Shown one piece after another: positions 7,157-14,792 of a stretch of 22,650 nucleotides of DNA. A program made the position numbers and the translations under genes. Below the pieces are notes generated by a model. The model saw only the letters and a list, made by a program, of their open reading frames with translations, did not search any database and was not told the origin of the DNA. Position 1 is the stretch's first letter; every line of letters begins with the position of its first letter. The DNA is from JANNXQ01 sp031425095 (GTDB taxonomy: Bacteria; Verrucomicrobiota; Verrucomicrobiia; Chthoniobacterales; Chthoniobacteraceae). The DNA lies in NCBI GenBank assembly GCA_031425095.1, contig JANPIS010000522.1:1-22650 (forward strand), written 5' to 3'.

Positions 7157-7942
7157 CTATCGACGGCGGCGGCGGTGGAGTCCGAGGAGCGCGGCAGCTC
7201 CGCCGAGTGTTGAGCCGAGGCCGGCCGGTTCGGGGACGGGCGTGAATTGCACGGTGATTCTTGGCGAAAGGCCGGCACCCGGTGCTTCGCTCGACGAAAA
7301 GCGCCGGGCGGTCCCACCGGTGGCCTCATTCGTCGCGAGAAAAAACCAGCCGTGATTCCCTGCCGGGGCGTCGAGCCAGGCCTGTGCATCGGCGACAAGC
7401 GCGGGCGTCGAGGAGATGGCGTAGGTGATATTGGCGGAGCTGATGCTGGGCCCTGTCGCGCTCGCGGTGGCGGTATATTCGACGCCCGCCTGACCACCCG
7501 GGACGCTCCATGGCGTGGTGCCCGAGAACTGGCTGTTCCAAGTCGTCTCGCCGGCCAGCGCTGGAGAACCGTTCGAGCCGGCGCCAGTACCGCCCGAGCC
7601 TTCGGTCCAGTCTTTCAAAAATCGATGCAGCGCATAGGCGCTCGGCTGATTGAGATTGGATTGTCGGATAACGCCGACTTCGAAGAGGACGCTGTCGATG
7701 ATGCTGCCGGCGGGAATCGAAGCGGGGATATCGAACTCCCAAAGTCCCCGCGCCTTTGCCCCGCCCGCAACGCTCCCGGCGACGAGGTCGGAGTTCCCCA
7801 GATTGGCATTCGGGTCCGACTCAAAAAGGGTCGTATCGCGAAAGGGGGAAATCGTGACGCTATCCGCCGAAGCCTCGGGCGCGCAGGGAAGCGCCGTGAC
7901 CAAGACGGCGAATCCCCTTTGGATAAATGAGTGAAGCTTCAT
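7157..7942 (-). CDS. Secreted DNRLRE-domain protein with PEP-CTERM anchor signal
   Basis: A 261-residue exported protein. The ATG at 7942 gives MKLHSFIQRGFAVLVTALP, a signal peptide with likely cleavage near ASA-DS; the frame extends nine codons further to a GTG that I reject. The body follows the DNRLRE/CBM96-like beta-sandwich pattern: DTTLFESDPNANLGNSDLVAG, then RGLWEFDIPASIPAGSIIDSVLFEV. The C-terminus is a PEP-CTERM signal, VPEPAGLGSTLGGAAALLGL followed by five or more Arg residues, which an exosortase would process at the cell surface. The gene is followed by a strong terminator and preceded by an 80-nt gap after the PhoX-like gene, so it may be separately or jointly transcribed. The ligand and exact role are unknown. 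Confidence 0.87.
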   Translation of the reverse strand: MKLHSFIQRGFAVLVTALPCAPEASADSVTISPFRDTTLFESDPNANLGNSDLVAGSVAGGAKARGLWEFDIPASIPAGSIIDSVLFEVGVIRQSNLNQPSAYALHRFLKDWTEGSGGTGAGSNGSPALAGETTWNSQFSGTTPWSVPGGQAGVEYTATASATGPSISSANITYAISSTPALVADAQAWLDAPAGNHGWFFLATNEATGGTARRFSSSEAPGAGLSPRITVQFTPVPEPAGLGSTLGGAAALLGLHRRRRR

Positions 7943-8022
7943 CGGAAAGTGAGCAGGGATCCCCCGCACCTGGCGAGGGACCCCTGTGAGTCAGTACTCG
8001 AATCGTGAGGTTTTCTCAAGGA

Positions 8023-9633
8023 TCATGCCCGGCGACGGCGGAGGCCGAGGAGCATGCCGAGGCCGCCGATCACGGAGATCGCCGCGGTTGGCTCGGGAAC
8101 GACTTGCACGGCGATGAGCTGTCCGCCTTCGACCTGCGCACCCGCGATGCCGTAGTGCTGCTGGTCGTCCAGGAGATACCAGCGTTCGTTCGGGTTTCCG
8201 GAATTCAGGGCGCTGCCGGCCATGATATTGGTGATGTCGATGACGCCGGAAAATTCCTCGTCGTTATTGAACGGCCCGGTCGTCCCCACCCCGATGTCGC
8301 CATTGCGCGCTGGGTCGTGTTTGGCGAGCATGGTGAGCGAGTCGGTGTTTGGGTTGTAACGCCAGAGTTTGCCGTTGTGCGCCTGACCGCCGACATCTTC
8401 CTGGAGGAGGATGTTTCCATCGATATCCACCGTCAGGTTATCGATCATCTGGGTCGCCTCTGTGCCGTCCAGCAACAAGCTAATGTCGCCACCCAGTTCG
8501 GGATTGGCCATGTCAAAGAAATCCAGCTTCCAAAGTCGGGTGCGGCCGACCTGTGCGCCGACGCCATCCTTCACCTGGTCGTAGCGATCGGTCGTAGCAA
8601 AGTAGAACACGTCAGGGTTAATCGTATCCCAGGCGCCGTCTTCCGGGCGGAGAAAGTCGGTCGTGCCCGCACCGATGCTGTGATTTTCCAAAGCGAGCCC
8701 GGTGGTGTTGGTGACATTTCCTGCATTGGGGCCGAGGACGAGGCTGAAGGGTTTGCTCCCGGCTCCGATGCCGAGCTCGGTCGTGCGATCCTCGACCTGG
8801 GGCGCGCCGCCATCGACTTTGATCGAGTAGAGCAGGCCATTGGTCAGGCCGGCTTTGTCCACTTCGGTGCCGCTGTTCGTTTTGGTGCCGACGTACATGT
8901 AAACGCCGAGGTTCGAGCCGCCGTTGTCGTCGAGACCCATGACGATGGTTTTCGCCTGCGGGAGCGGGCTGGCCACGGAGTTTTCCCAGGAGAATTTACC
9001 GAGCGCTGGGAGCTCGTAAGTCGTCCCTGCATTCACGCCCGTGGCGATGTGACCGAAAGCCCGGCCTTCGTTGCCGATTTCCTCGCCATTCATGAAAATC
9101 CGCTCGGTGGTGCCGAGACTGCCGAAAGAGAATGCACCCACAGCCGGAAGATCCGCGGAGCAGAGGCGACCCATGGCCAGGGCCGACGGGGCTGGAGATC
9201 CGGCGTTATAAGTCGGGTAACTGGCGCCATTCCAGAGATTGAAATTTTGAATCAAGTCACTGCCGCCCGTGACCGCGAGCGTGTTCTTATCGATCGTCCA
9301 CTTGGAAACGAACGAACCGGCATTGCCATGGGCGCGGGCCACACCGGCGGTCGAACCGATCTCGTGGTTCATCAGCACGGTGAAGGTGCCGTTACCATTG
9401 TCGAAGGCGCCGAGACCATCCGGGATGCCGACCATGCCGTAGCCGCCAACCTGGTCGTCGGGATTCGCGCCGGTGTTATCGACGGTGAAGATCGAACGGG
9501 TGATGACGTCCGGATGGGTCGGGACGGCATAGGGCGTAGAGCCGGTGCTCGGACCTTGGATCTGGGCGTCGACCGCACTGGCGAGGGTGAGGGCGATGGC
9601 GGCAGAGAGGATGAATGGGCGGTGCTTTTTCAT
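8023..9633 (-). CDS. PhoX-like (DUF839) phosphatase-family protein with PEP-CTERM signal
   Basis: A 536-residue exported protein: signal peptide MKKHRPFILSAAIALTLASAVDA, then a beta-propeller of the PhoX/DUF839 type, then VPEPTAAISVIGGLGMLLGL and an Arg-rich end. Family-like motifs are LMNHEIGS near residue 92, the FMNGEEIG loop, FLRPEDGAWD near 334 and the repeated DGNILLQEDVGG blade pattern. PhoX enzymes are calcium/iron alkaline phosphatases. The E/N/D-rich loops fit metal binding, but I cannot confirm all metal ligands, so phosphatase activity is inferred only from family resemblance. It is oriented head to head with the SPFH gene across a 351-nt gap. No convincing Pho box is seen in that gap. 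Confidence 0.87.
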   Translation of the reverse strand: MKKHRPFILSAAIALTLASAVDAQIQGPSTGSTPYAVPTHPDVITRSIFTVDNTGANPDDQVGGYGMVGIPDGLGAFDNGNGTFTVLMNHEIGSTAGVARAHGNAGSFVSKWTIDKNTLAVTGGSDLIQNFNLWNGASYPTYNAGSPAPSALAMGRLCSADLPAVGAFSFGSLGTTERIFMNGEEIGNEGRAFGHIATGVNAGTTYELPALGKFSWENSVASPLPQAKTIVMGLDDNGGSNLGVYMYVGTKTNSGTEVDKAGLTNGLLYSIKVDGGAPQVEDRTTELGIGAGSKPFSLVLGPNAGNVTNTTGLALENHSIGAGTTDFLRPEDGAWDTINPDVFYFATTDRYDQVKDGVGAQVGRTRLWKLDFFDMANPELGGDISLLLDGTEATQMIDNLTVDIDGNILLQEDVGGQAHNGKLWRYNPNTDSLTMLAKHDPARNGDIGVGTTGPFNNDEEFSGVIDITNIMAGSALNSGNPNERWYLLDDQQHYGIAGAQVEGGQLIAVQVVPEPTAAISVIGGLGMLLGLRRRRA

Positions 9634-9984
9634 GAAGGAGTTGGTTGGTGCAGCGTGCGAAGGACGGCTCGGATGAGCCGCGAGCTTTCTGCCATCGGGC
9701 GTTCAATGCGGACAAGCCATGCACCGTAAAGCTTGTGCGTCGGATACGGCGGATCCGTGACATTCATGGCGTTTGGAATTCTGGCGGGCGCCGACATGGC
9801 ATCTGCGTCGCAGAAAGGTGACGTCTGCGGAACGGCGAACCATCCTGCTCGAAAGCCGCCGACCGGCCGCGAGGGCTGCAATCTCCAGCTTCCGCCCGGG
9901 AATCGCATTGACCGCGAGCCGCCTGCAACTACGCTCGCAGAGCTCACCTCAACCCTCCAACCACCTCAGAAAGGACACACACCA
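9634..9984. other. Divergent intergenic region between the PhoX-like and SPFH genes
   Basis: This 351-nt stretch holds no gene that I believe. Frames run through it on both strands but have no family resemblance. A small hairpin, CGGCTC-GGAT-GAGCCG (9665-9680), lies in what would be the leader of the PhoX-like mRNA. No clear -10/-35 pair stands out on either strand. Confidence 0.5.
9971..9975 (+). promoter_or_regulatory. Ribosome binding site of the SPFH gene
   Basis: AAGGA lies 9 nt before ATG 9985. It decides the start: the frame is open for a further 84 codons upstream, but that part is compositionally unlike the SPFH family N-terminus MGLMDFIKGE. Confidence 0.7.
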
Positions 9985-11061
9985 ATGGGCCTCATGGACT
10001 TCATCAAAGGGGAACTGATCGAGATCATCGAATGGACGGATGACTCACGTGACACCCTTAGCTACCGCTGGCCGGACGACGACAAGGAGATCAAGAACGG
10101 TGCGCAGCTCATCGTGCGGGAATCGCAGGTCGCGCAGTTCGTGTACCTGGGCCAGTTCGGCGACACCTTTGGCCCTGGCAAACACTCGCTGACCACGGAA
10201 AACATCCCCGTGATGAGCACGCTCAAGGGCTGGAAGTACGGCTTCAACACGCCCTTCAAGACCGACGTGTACTATGTGAACACGCGGCTCTTCACCGGCA
10301 ATAAGTGGGGCACGGCGAATCCGGTGATGATGCGCGATAACGACTTCGGCATCGTGCGCCTGCGCGCCTTTGGGACGTTCGATTTCCGCATCGTCGATCC
10401 AAAACTCTTCCTCAAGGAAGTCGCCGGCAGCGATCAGCATTTCCGCCTCGATGAATTCGGCGACACCATGCGTTCGCGGATCGTCAGCCTTTTCAGCGAA
10501 GCCCTCGCGGAGGCGAAGGTGCCCGTCCTCGACGTGGCCTCGCGTTACAGCGAGCTCGGCGAGGCGCTGCTGCCGATCATCAACCCGATCACGAAAGCGA
10601 AATACGGCATCGAGTTCCCGAGCTTCATCCTGGAAAACGTGAGCGTGCCGCCCGAAGTCGAGCAGGCGATCGACAAGCGTTCGTCCATGGCGGCGGTCGG
10701 GAATCTGAATGACTACGTGAAATTCCAAATGGCCCAGGGCATGGGCAAGGGCGAGGGCGGTGGCGCGGGTGGCGCGGCGGCCGAGATGGCGATGGGCTTC
10801 GCGATGGCGCAGCAGATGATGAATCAGCCCGGCGGCATCACTGGCCCGCAGGCGACCCCGGCCGCGGGAACTCCGCCTCCGCTGCCCGCGCAAGCCGCTG
10901 GAACTCCAGCGCTGCTCTCCCCAGCCGAGGCGGCTCAAGTCCTCGGCGTCACCGAGGCCGATGTGCTCCAGTCGCTCGACGCGGGAGAGCTGAAAGGGAA
11001 AAAAATCGGGTCGAGCTGGCGAATCACCAGGGCCGCTATTGACGCTTTCTTGAATAGCTGA
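9985..11061 (+). CDS. SPFH (virion-core/YdjI-like) protein with C-terminal excisionase-type HTH
   Basis: A 358-residue protein. Residues 1 to about 250 are the SPFH/band-7-like domain of the bacterial 'virion core protein' family, with the usual opening MGLMDFIKGELIEIIEW and the core NPVMMRDNDFGIVRLRAFGTFDFRI, then a long helical part ending YGIEFPSFILENVSVPPEVEQAIDKR. A Gly/Ala/Met and Pro-rich linker covers about 252-308. The last 50 residues read LLSPAEAAQVLGVTEADVLQ, then LKGKKIGSSWRITRAAIDAFL, which is a MerR/excisionase-type helix-turn-helix (HTH_17). Homologues more often end in a zinc ribbon or GYF-like module. No membrane segment or signal peptide is present. By family, such proteins form oligomeric assemblies at membranes, but the role is unproven. 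It heads a plus-strand run that continues to uppP. Confidence 0.88.
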   Translation: MGLMDFIKGELIEIIEWTDDSRDTLSYRWPDDDKEIKNGAQLIVRESQVAQFVYLGQFGDTFGPGKHSLTTENIPVMSTLKGWKYGFNTPFKTDVYYVNTRLFTGNKWGTANPVMMRDNDFGIVRLRAFGTFDFRIVDPKLFLKEVAGSDQHFRLDEFGDTMRSRIVSLFSEALAEAKVPVLDVASRYSELGEALLPIINPITKAKYGIEFPSFILENVSVPPEVEQAIDKRSSMAAVGNLNDYVKFQMAQGMGKGEGGGAGGAAAEMAMGFAMAQQMMNQPGGITGPQATPAAGTPPPLPAQAAGTPALLSPAEAAQVLGVTEADVLQSLDAGELKGKKIGSSWRITRAAIDAFLNS

Positions 11062-11089
11062 TCTAACGGCGCACGTAATTCTAATAATT

Positions 11090-11563
11090 ATGGCCCGCAT
11101 CATCGTTCGACACTGGCGCTACTCCCTCCTCGCTTTCCTTGTCGTCGCCATGATTGGCGTCCTCGGGTTTCAGGCGGGTGCTGCCTCCCGACCTCAGATC
11201 GTGCTGCAGGACGCTCGGGAAGATGAGCTCGTGGTCATCAATGGCTGTGTCGTCTCCGCCTGCCAGTATCTCGCCAGCGTTCGCTCGCATCACAACCTCG
11301 ACCGGCATTTTTGGTCCCGGGTGATGCTGGTGCGCTACAAGGACCTCAAATCTGGCCACGCCTACTGCGTCTGGGAGACGGATGGCCAGATCTTCGGCTA
11401 CGACCGCAACGGCGGCGCGTTTCCAATCCCCGTGAAGGATCGCGATCCGAAGGCGATCGCCGGCGCACTGGCTGGCGAGCTCGGCAAGGTGCTGAAGCGT
11501 GACGTCGAAGTCGAGCGGGCCGAGTTCATCGAACCGACCGAGACGGCGACCTACGCATTCTAG
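11090..11563 (+). CDS. Membrane-anchored hypothetical protein with possible Cys-His-Asp site
   Basis: A 157-residue protein with one N-terminal hydrophobic segment (about residues 10-31, LLAFLVVAMIGVLGF), then a soluble part probably outside the inner membrane. The order C58 (SACQYLASVR), H90 (KSGHAYCVWE) and D105/N107 (FGYDRNGGAFPI) is reminiscent of transglutaminase-like or papain-like cysteine folds. I cannot name a family and the triad is a guess. It starts 28 nt after the SPFH gene. The DNA just before its ATG is an AT-rich island (11076-11090) with no Shine-Dalgarno sequence, so it may have its own promoter with a very short leader. Confidence 0.75.
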   Translation: MARIIVRHWRYSLLAFLVVAMIGVLGFQAGAASRPQIVLQDAREDELVVINGCVVSACQYLASVRSHHNLDRHFWSRVMLVRYKDLKSGHAYCVWETDGQIFGYDRNGGAFPIPVKDRDPKAIAGALAGELGKVLKRDVEVERAEFIEPTETATYAF

Positions 11564-11674
11564 CTGTCGCGAGCTGGGCATTTCCGGCGTCGCTCCGCAC
11601 CCACAGCAGACACGCGAGCCGATGCGGGGCTTGCATCCCGGGTCCCGATCCGTAGCCTCCGCGCTCCCCAACGT

Positions 11675-12175
11675 ATGCTGAGTCCCCACGAGATTTTTGC
11701 CCGCATGCCGGCGCCCTGCGCTGAGCAACTCTTCATGTTCCTGCATGAAAAGGAAAAGCGGCTCTACAAGGCGACGATCGAGACGCTCGCCAAGCAGCGC
11801 AAACTGCGCGGCGTTTTCATCGAGCGGAAGCCGCGGCCGGAGCGCCACGCATGGATGCGCGACGTGCTGGGGAAGAAGGTCAATGACGGCGTCGCCGCAC
11901 AGCTCCTCCAGATCTGGCTCGTCAGCGCGCATTCGGGAATGCTCTGCGACTTCCTCGACAGCCTTGGCATTCCCCACGACGACAACGGCACGATCGAGGA
12001 AGTGCCCGCCGCACCTTCGCAGGAAAAGCTCAAGGAAGCCGCGACCGCGCTGCTGGCGAAGCACGACCCGGCGGTGGTCACCGTCTACCTGCACGCTTTC
12101 CAGGCCCTCGACGACGCCGGCGGCTGGCCAACGCTCGACGCACTTCTCGCGGACGATCCGCGACTCAAGCTGTGA
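11675..12175 (+). CDS. Conserved-looking hypothetical protein, helical
   Basis: A 166-residue soluble, mainly helical protein that I do not recognise. The N-terminal half is charged (HEKEKRLYKATIETLAKQRK, then ERKPRPERHAWMRDVLGKK). The middle holds AAQLLQIWLVSAHSGMLCDFLDSLGI, and the C-terminal half a second helical block ending DALLADDPRLKL. The run PHDDNGTIEEVP between halves looks like an acidic linker. Codon use and the absence of a plausible rival on the other strand support it as real. It lies about 110 nt after the previous gene and 58 nt before the PII gene on the same strand. No signal peptide, metal motif or DNA-binding motif is evident. Confidence 0.75.
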   Translation: MLSPHEIFARMPAPCAEQLFMFLHEKEKRLYKATIETLAKQRKLRGVFIERKPRPERHAWMRDVLGKKVNDGVAAQLLQIWLVSAHSGMLCDFLDSLGIPHDDNGTIEEVPAAPSQEKLKEAATALLAKHDPAVVTVYLHAFQALDDAGGWPTLDALLADDPRLKL

Positions 12176-12233
12176 GCCGCGCCATCAGTGTCTCCTTGCC
12201 AATCGAACGCCACTCGATAGCAATGGCCGCCGC

Positions 12234-12572
12234 ATGAAAAAAATCGAGGCCATTATCAAGCCCTTCAAGCTCGAAGACGTCAAAGAAGCCCTCACGGAAG
12301 CCGGAGTCGAAGGCATGACCGTGACCGAGGTGAAAGGCTTTGGCCGGCAGAAGGGCCACACCGAGATCTACCGCGGCAGCGAATACACCGTCGATTTTCT
12401 GCCGAAGGTGAAATTTGAAGTGGTCGTCGCGGACGACAATGTGGCGAAGATCGTGAAGGCCATCGTGAGTGCCGCGAAAACGGGGAAGATCGGCGACGGC
12501 AAGGTGTTCGTCCTCCCGATCGAGGAAACCATCCGCATTCGCACCGAGGAACGCGGCGAGGACGCCATCTAA
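12234..12572 (+). CDS. glnB: Nitrogen regulatory protein PII
   Basis: A 112-residue PII signal protein. It senses ATP/ADP and 2-oxoglutarate and controls AmtB and nitrogen enzymes. The sequence starts MKKIEAIIKPFKLEDVKEAL, has the T-loop TEIYRGSEYTVDFLPK with Y51, the uridylylation residue of enteric PII, and the B-loop/C-loop stretch TGKIGDGKVFVLPIEETIRIRT. All of these are diagnostic. Whether it should be called GlnB or GlnK cannot be settled: GlnK genes normally sit next to amtB, and here amtB is about 7.4 kb away in the same orientation. It is followed by uppP after 11 nt and so is likely co-transcribed with it. Confidence 0.95.
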   Translation: MKKIEAIIKPFKLEDVKEALTEAGVEGMTVTEVKGFGRQKGHTEIYRGSEYTVDFLPKVKFEVVVADDNVAKIVKAIVSAAKTGKIGDGKVFVLPIEETIRIRTEERGEDAI

Positions 12573-12583
12573 GGACACGGCCA

Positions 12584-13447
12584 GTGCTGACTCTCGCCGC
12601 GGCGGCCGATGCCGCGACCATGAACTGGTGGCAGGCGCTGATCATCGGGATCGTGGAGGGCGTCACGGAATACCTCCCGGTGAGCAGCACCGGGCACATC
12701 TTGCTCGCGCAGCGGGCCATGGGTATCCCGGAGAGTGATGCCTCCAAAGCCTTTGCCATTGTCGTCCAGGCGGGGGCGATTCTAGCCGTGCTGGGGCTCT
12801 ACTTTCAGAAAGCCCGCGGCATGGCCGAGGGCCTCACGGGGAAGAATCCGCAGGGCCTTCTGCTGGTGCGCAATATCCTGCTGGCCTTCATCCCGGCAGC
12901 GATCATCGGGTTGCTGCTGGAAAAGCGGATCGATGCCCTGCTCACCGGCCTGTGGCCCACGGTGGCGGCGTGGTTCGGCGGCGGTGTTGCCATTCTTGCG
13001 GTCGCATGGTTCAAGCGCAACGCGGCGCCTGGCACCAGCGGCAGCGGCCTTACACTTGAGCAGATCACGCCGCGCATCGCCGTGACCATTGGCCTGCTCC
13101 AGTGCGTCGCCATGTGGCCCGGCACCAGCCGCAGCCTCATGACCATCGTGGCCGGGCTGCTCTGCGGGCTGCAGATGATCGCCGCGGTCGAGTTCAGCTT
13201 TCTCCTCGGCATGATCACGCTCACCGCGGCTGCCGGCTATAAATTCTTGAAGAATTACGGTGTGCTCTTCGACAACTACAGCATCCCAGCCATGCTCCTG
13301 GGCTGCTTCGCAGCCTGGCTGTCGGCCTTCCTCGCCGTGAAATGGATGGTCGCTTTCCTCCAAAAGCACGGCCTTCAGCCTTTCGGCTACTACCGCATCG
13401 TCCTTGCCATCGTCGTCGCGGCGCTCGTCCTGCGCGGCGTGCTCTGA
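12584..13447 (+). CDS. uppP: Undecaprenyl-diphosphatase UppP (BacA)
   Basis: Integral membrane phosphatase that recycles undecaprenyl diphosphate to the monophosphate lipid carrier for peptidoglycan and other envelope polymers. The two diagnostic motifs are intact: EGVTEYLPVSSTGH near the N-terminus and PGTSRSLMTIVAGLLCG in the second half. About eight hydrophobic segments are visible. The GTG at 12584 has AAGGA 9 nt upstream and is used here; the ATG at 12620 (MNWWQALIIGIVEGV) is the position where most homologues start and is a fair alternative. It converges on aroB with 11 nt between stops. Confidence 0.95.
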   Translation: MLTLAAAADAATMNWWQALIIGIVEGVTEYLPVSSTGHILLAQRAMGIPESDASKAFAIVVQAGAILAVLGLYFQKARGMAEGLTGKNPQGLLLVRNILLAFIPAAIIGLLLEKRIDALLTGLWPTVAAWFGGGVAILAVAWFKRNAAPGTSGSGLTLEQITPRIAVTIGLLQCVAMWPGTSRSLMTIVAGLLCGLQMIAAVEFSFLLGMITLTAAAGYKFLKNYGVLFDNYSIPAMLLGCFAAWLSAFLAVKWMVAFLQKHGLQPFGYYRIVLAIVVAALVLRGVL

Positions 13448-13458
13448 ATCTGGCGGCG

Positions 13459-14571
13459 CTACTCCAAGCTAGCGCGCACCGCTTCGTTGACGAGGCCCCA
13501 GTCGAGATCCTGCTCCTGGCGCCATGAGCCTACGCCTGTCGGCAGGACGAAAAGATTCCGCCCATCGCGGAACTTCTTGTCCATCTGCAGCGCGCGGATG
13601 ATTCGGTCGAACAATCCCGGTGCATCGGGAAAGTGCGTGGGCAGGCCAGCCCGCTCGATGAGGGACTGCAGGCGCGTGTGAAACTCCTGCTCACAGGCTC
13701 CGACCGCGAGCGCGAGGCGCGTCGCGGCCAGCATCCCGATGGCGATCGCCTCGCCATGCGTCAGCGCGTAGTCGGCGCTCAGTTCCAGCGCGTGTCCGAT
13801 GGTGTGTCCAAAGTTCAGCACGTTGCGAATACCCTTCTTGTCGAACTCATCCTTTTCCACCACTCGCGCCTTGAGCTCCACGCATTGCGCCACGACGTCG
13901 GCCAGCACCTTCGGTTCGAGCGCGAGCATCCGCTCCAGATCGCCGGCCTCGAGCTGCTCAAAGAGTCTGCGTGAACACACCGCTCCATACTTGATCACCT
14001 CACTGGCCCCGCTCCGCACTTCGCGCGGGTCCAGCGTGCGCAGCAACTCCAGGTCGCACACCACGAGACGCGGCTGATTGAAGATCCCCATGATGTTCTT
14101 CACGCCGCCAAAGTTCACCGCGACCTTCCCTCCAACGCTCGAATCGACCGCCGCGAGCAGCGTCGTCGGTATCTGCACAAACGGAATCCCGCGTCGAAAC
14201 ACCCCGGCCGCGAAGCCTCCGAGATCGCCGACCACTCCACCCCCGAGCAGCAGCACGAGTGGGATCGCTCCGGTGTCGGGAAAGTTTTCGAGCAACGCCG
14301 CACATGCCCCGCTGAAGACATCCCAGCTCTTCCCTTCCTCCGTCGGCGGAATGTCGTGCCGCACGACGCGGGCAAACCCCTCGTGCTCAAGGCTCGTCTG
14401 TAGTCGATCGAAATACAGCCCACCCACCACCGGATTCGTGATTACGAATGCATTCGTCTGCCGCAGCACATGCTCGCGCAGTAGTGGGCCGAGACCGTCG
14501 AGCATCTGAGCGCCGATGAGAATCGGATAGGAACGCGGCCCGAGATCGACGTCAGTGCGGTGAGGATTCAT
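13459..14571 (-). CDS. aroB: 3-dehydroquinate synthase
   Basis: Second step of the shikimate pathway, an NAD- and metal-dependent cyclisation of DAHP in the cytoplasm. The 370-residue length is normal. NAD-binding GGGVVGDLGGFAAGVFRRGI is followed by PTTLLAAVDSSVGGK. Metal-ligand regions are SGASEVIKYG (Glu), VLNFGHTIGHALE (His) and LTHGEAIAIGM (His). The frame extends 13 codons upstream to a non-canonical start; ATG 14571 (MNPHRTDVDLG) is chosen because family homology starts there. A 221-nt gap lies between it and rnc upstream, with an AT-rich part (about 14645-14695) that may hold its promoter. Confidence 0.96.
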   Translation of the reverse strand: MNPHRTDVDLGPRSYPILIGAQMLDGLGPLLREHVLRQTNAFVITNPVVGGLYFDRLQTSLEHEGFARVVRHDIPPTEEGKSWDVFSGACAALLENFPDTGAIPLVLLLGGGVVGDLGGFAAGVFRRGIPFVQIPTTLLAAVDSSVGGKVAVNFGGVKNIMGIFNQPRLVVCDLELLRTLDPREVRSGASEVIKYGAVCSRRLFEQLEAGDLERMLALEPKVLADVVAQCVELKARVVEKDEFDKKGIRNVLNFGHTIGHALELSADYALTHGEAIAIGMLAATRLALAVGACEQEFHTRLQSLIERAGLPTHFPDAPGLFDRIIRALQMDKKFRDGRNLFVLPTGVGSWRQEQDLDWGLVNEAVRASLE

Positions 14572-14766
14572 GCGATCCAACGATAGTCTCAGCCGGTGTG
14601 GTGTGCGCAAGGCGCGACGACTTACTCACACGGTACTGAGGAGAGATATTTTTTAGGAAACCATTCTCTTCATCTTAATCTTGTGAAGAACTTGGCCTCA
14701 GGACGCTCCACACCGTCTGGCTCTGCGTTCCATGCCGATCCGAGCCTGCGAACAACCCGCCAGCGA

Positions 14767-14784
14767 CTCGCCAGACCCGGCGAG
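14767..14784 (-). terminator. Weak hairpin after rnc
   Basis: A perfect 6-bp stem (CTCGCC / GGCGAG) with a 6-nt loop lies 8 nt past the rnc stop. There is no T-tract after it, so termination is uncertain. Confidence 0.25.
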
Positions 14785-14792
14785 GAAAGAGC

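Noticed and set aside
8005..9729. 574-codon open frame on the plus strand opposite the PhoX-like gene
   Set aside because: The minus strand has a signal peptide, PhoX-type motifs and a PEP-CTERM end. The plus-strand translation shows no domain and is a shadow.
9797..9812. Sigma-54-like site TGGCA-N8-GCA (GG and GC 10 nt apart) upstream of the SPFH gene
   Set aside because: Only a partial match to the consensus, 170 nt from the start codon and with no activator gene nearby. One such match per window is expected by chance.
9634..9984. Pho box upstream of the PhoX-like gene
   Set aside because: Only single TGTCA-like half sites were found, not a spaced pair.
14572..14792. Small RNA or extra gene between aroB and rnc
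   Set aside because: The region has an AT-rich patch and a small hairpin, but no convincing promoter-terminator pair or protein-like frame.
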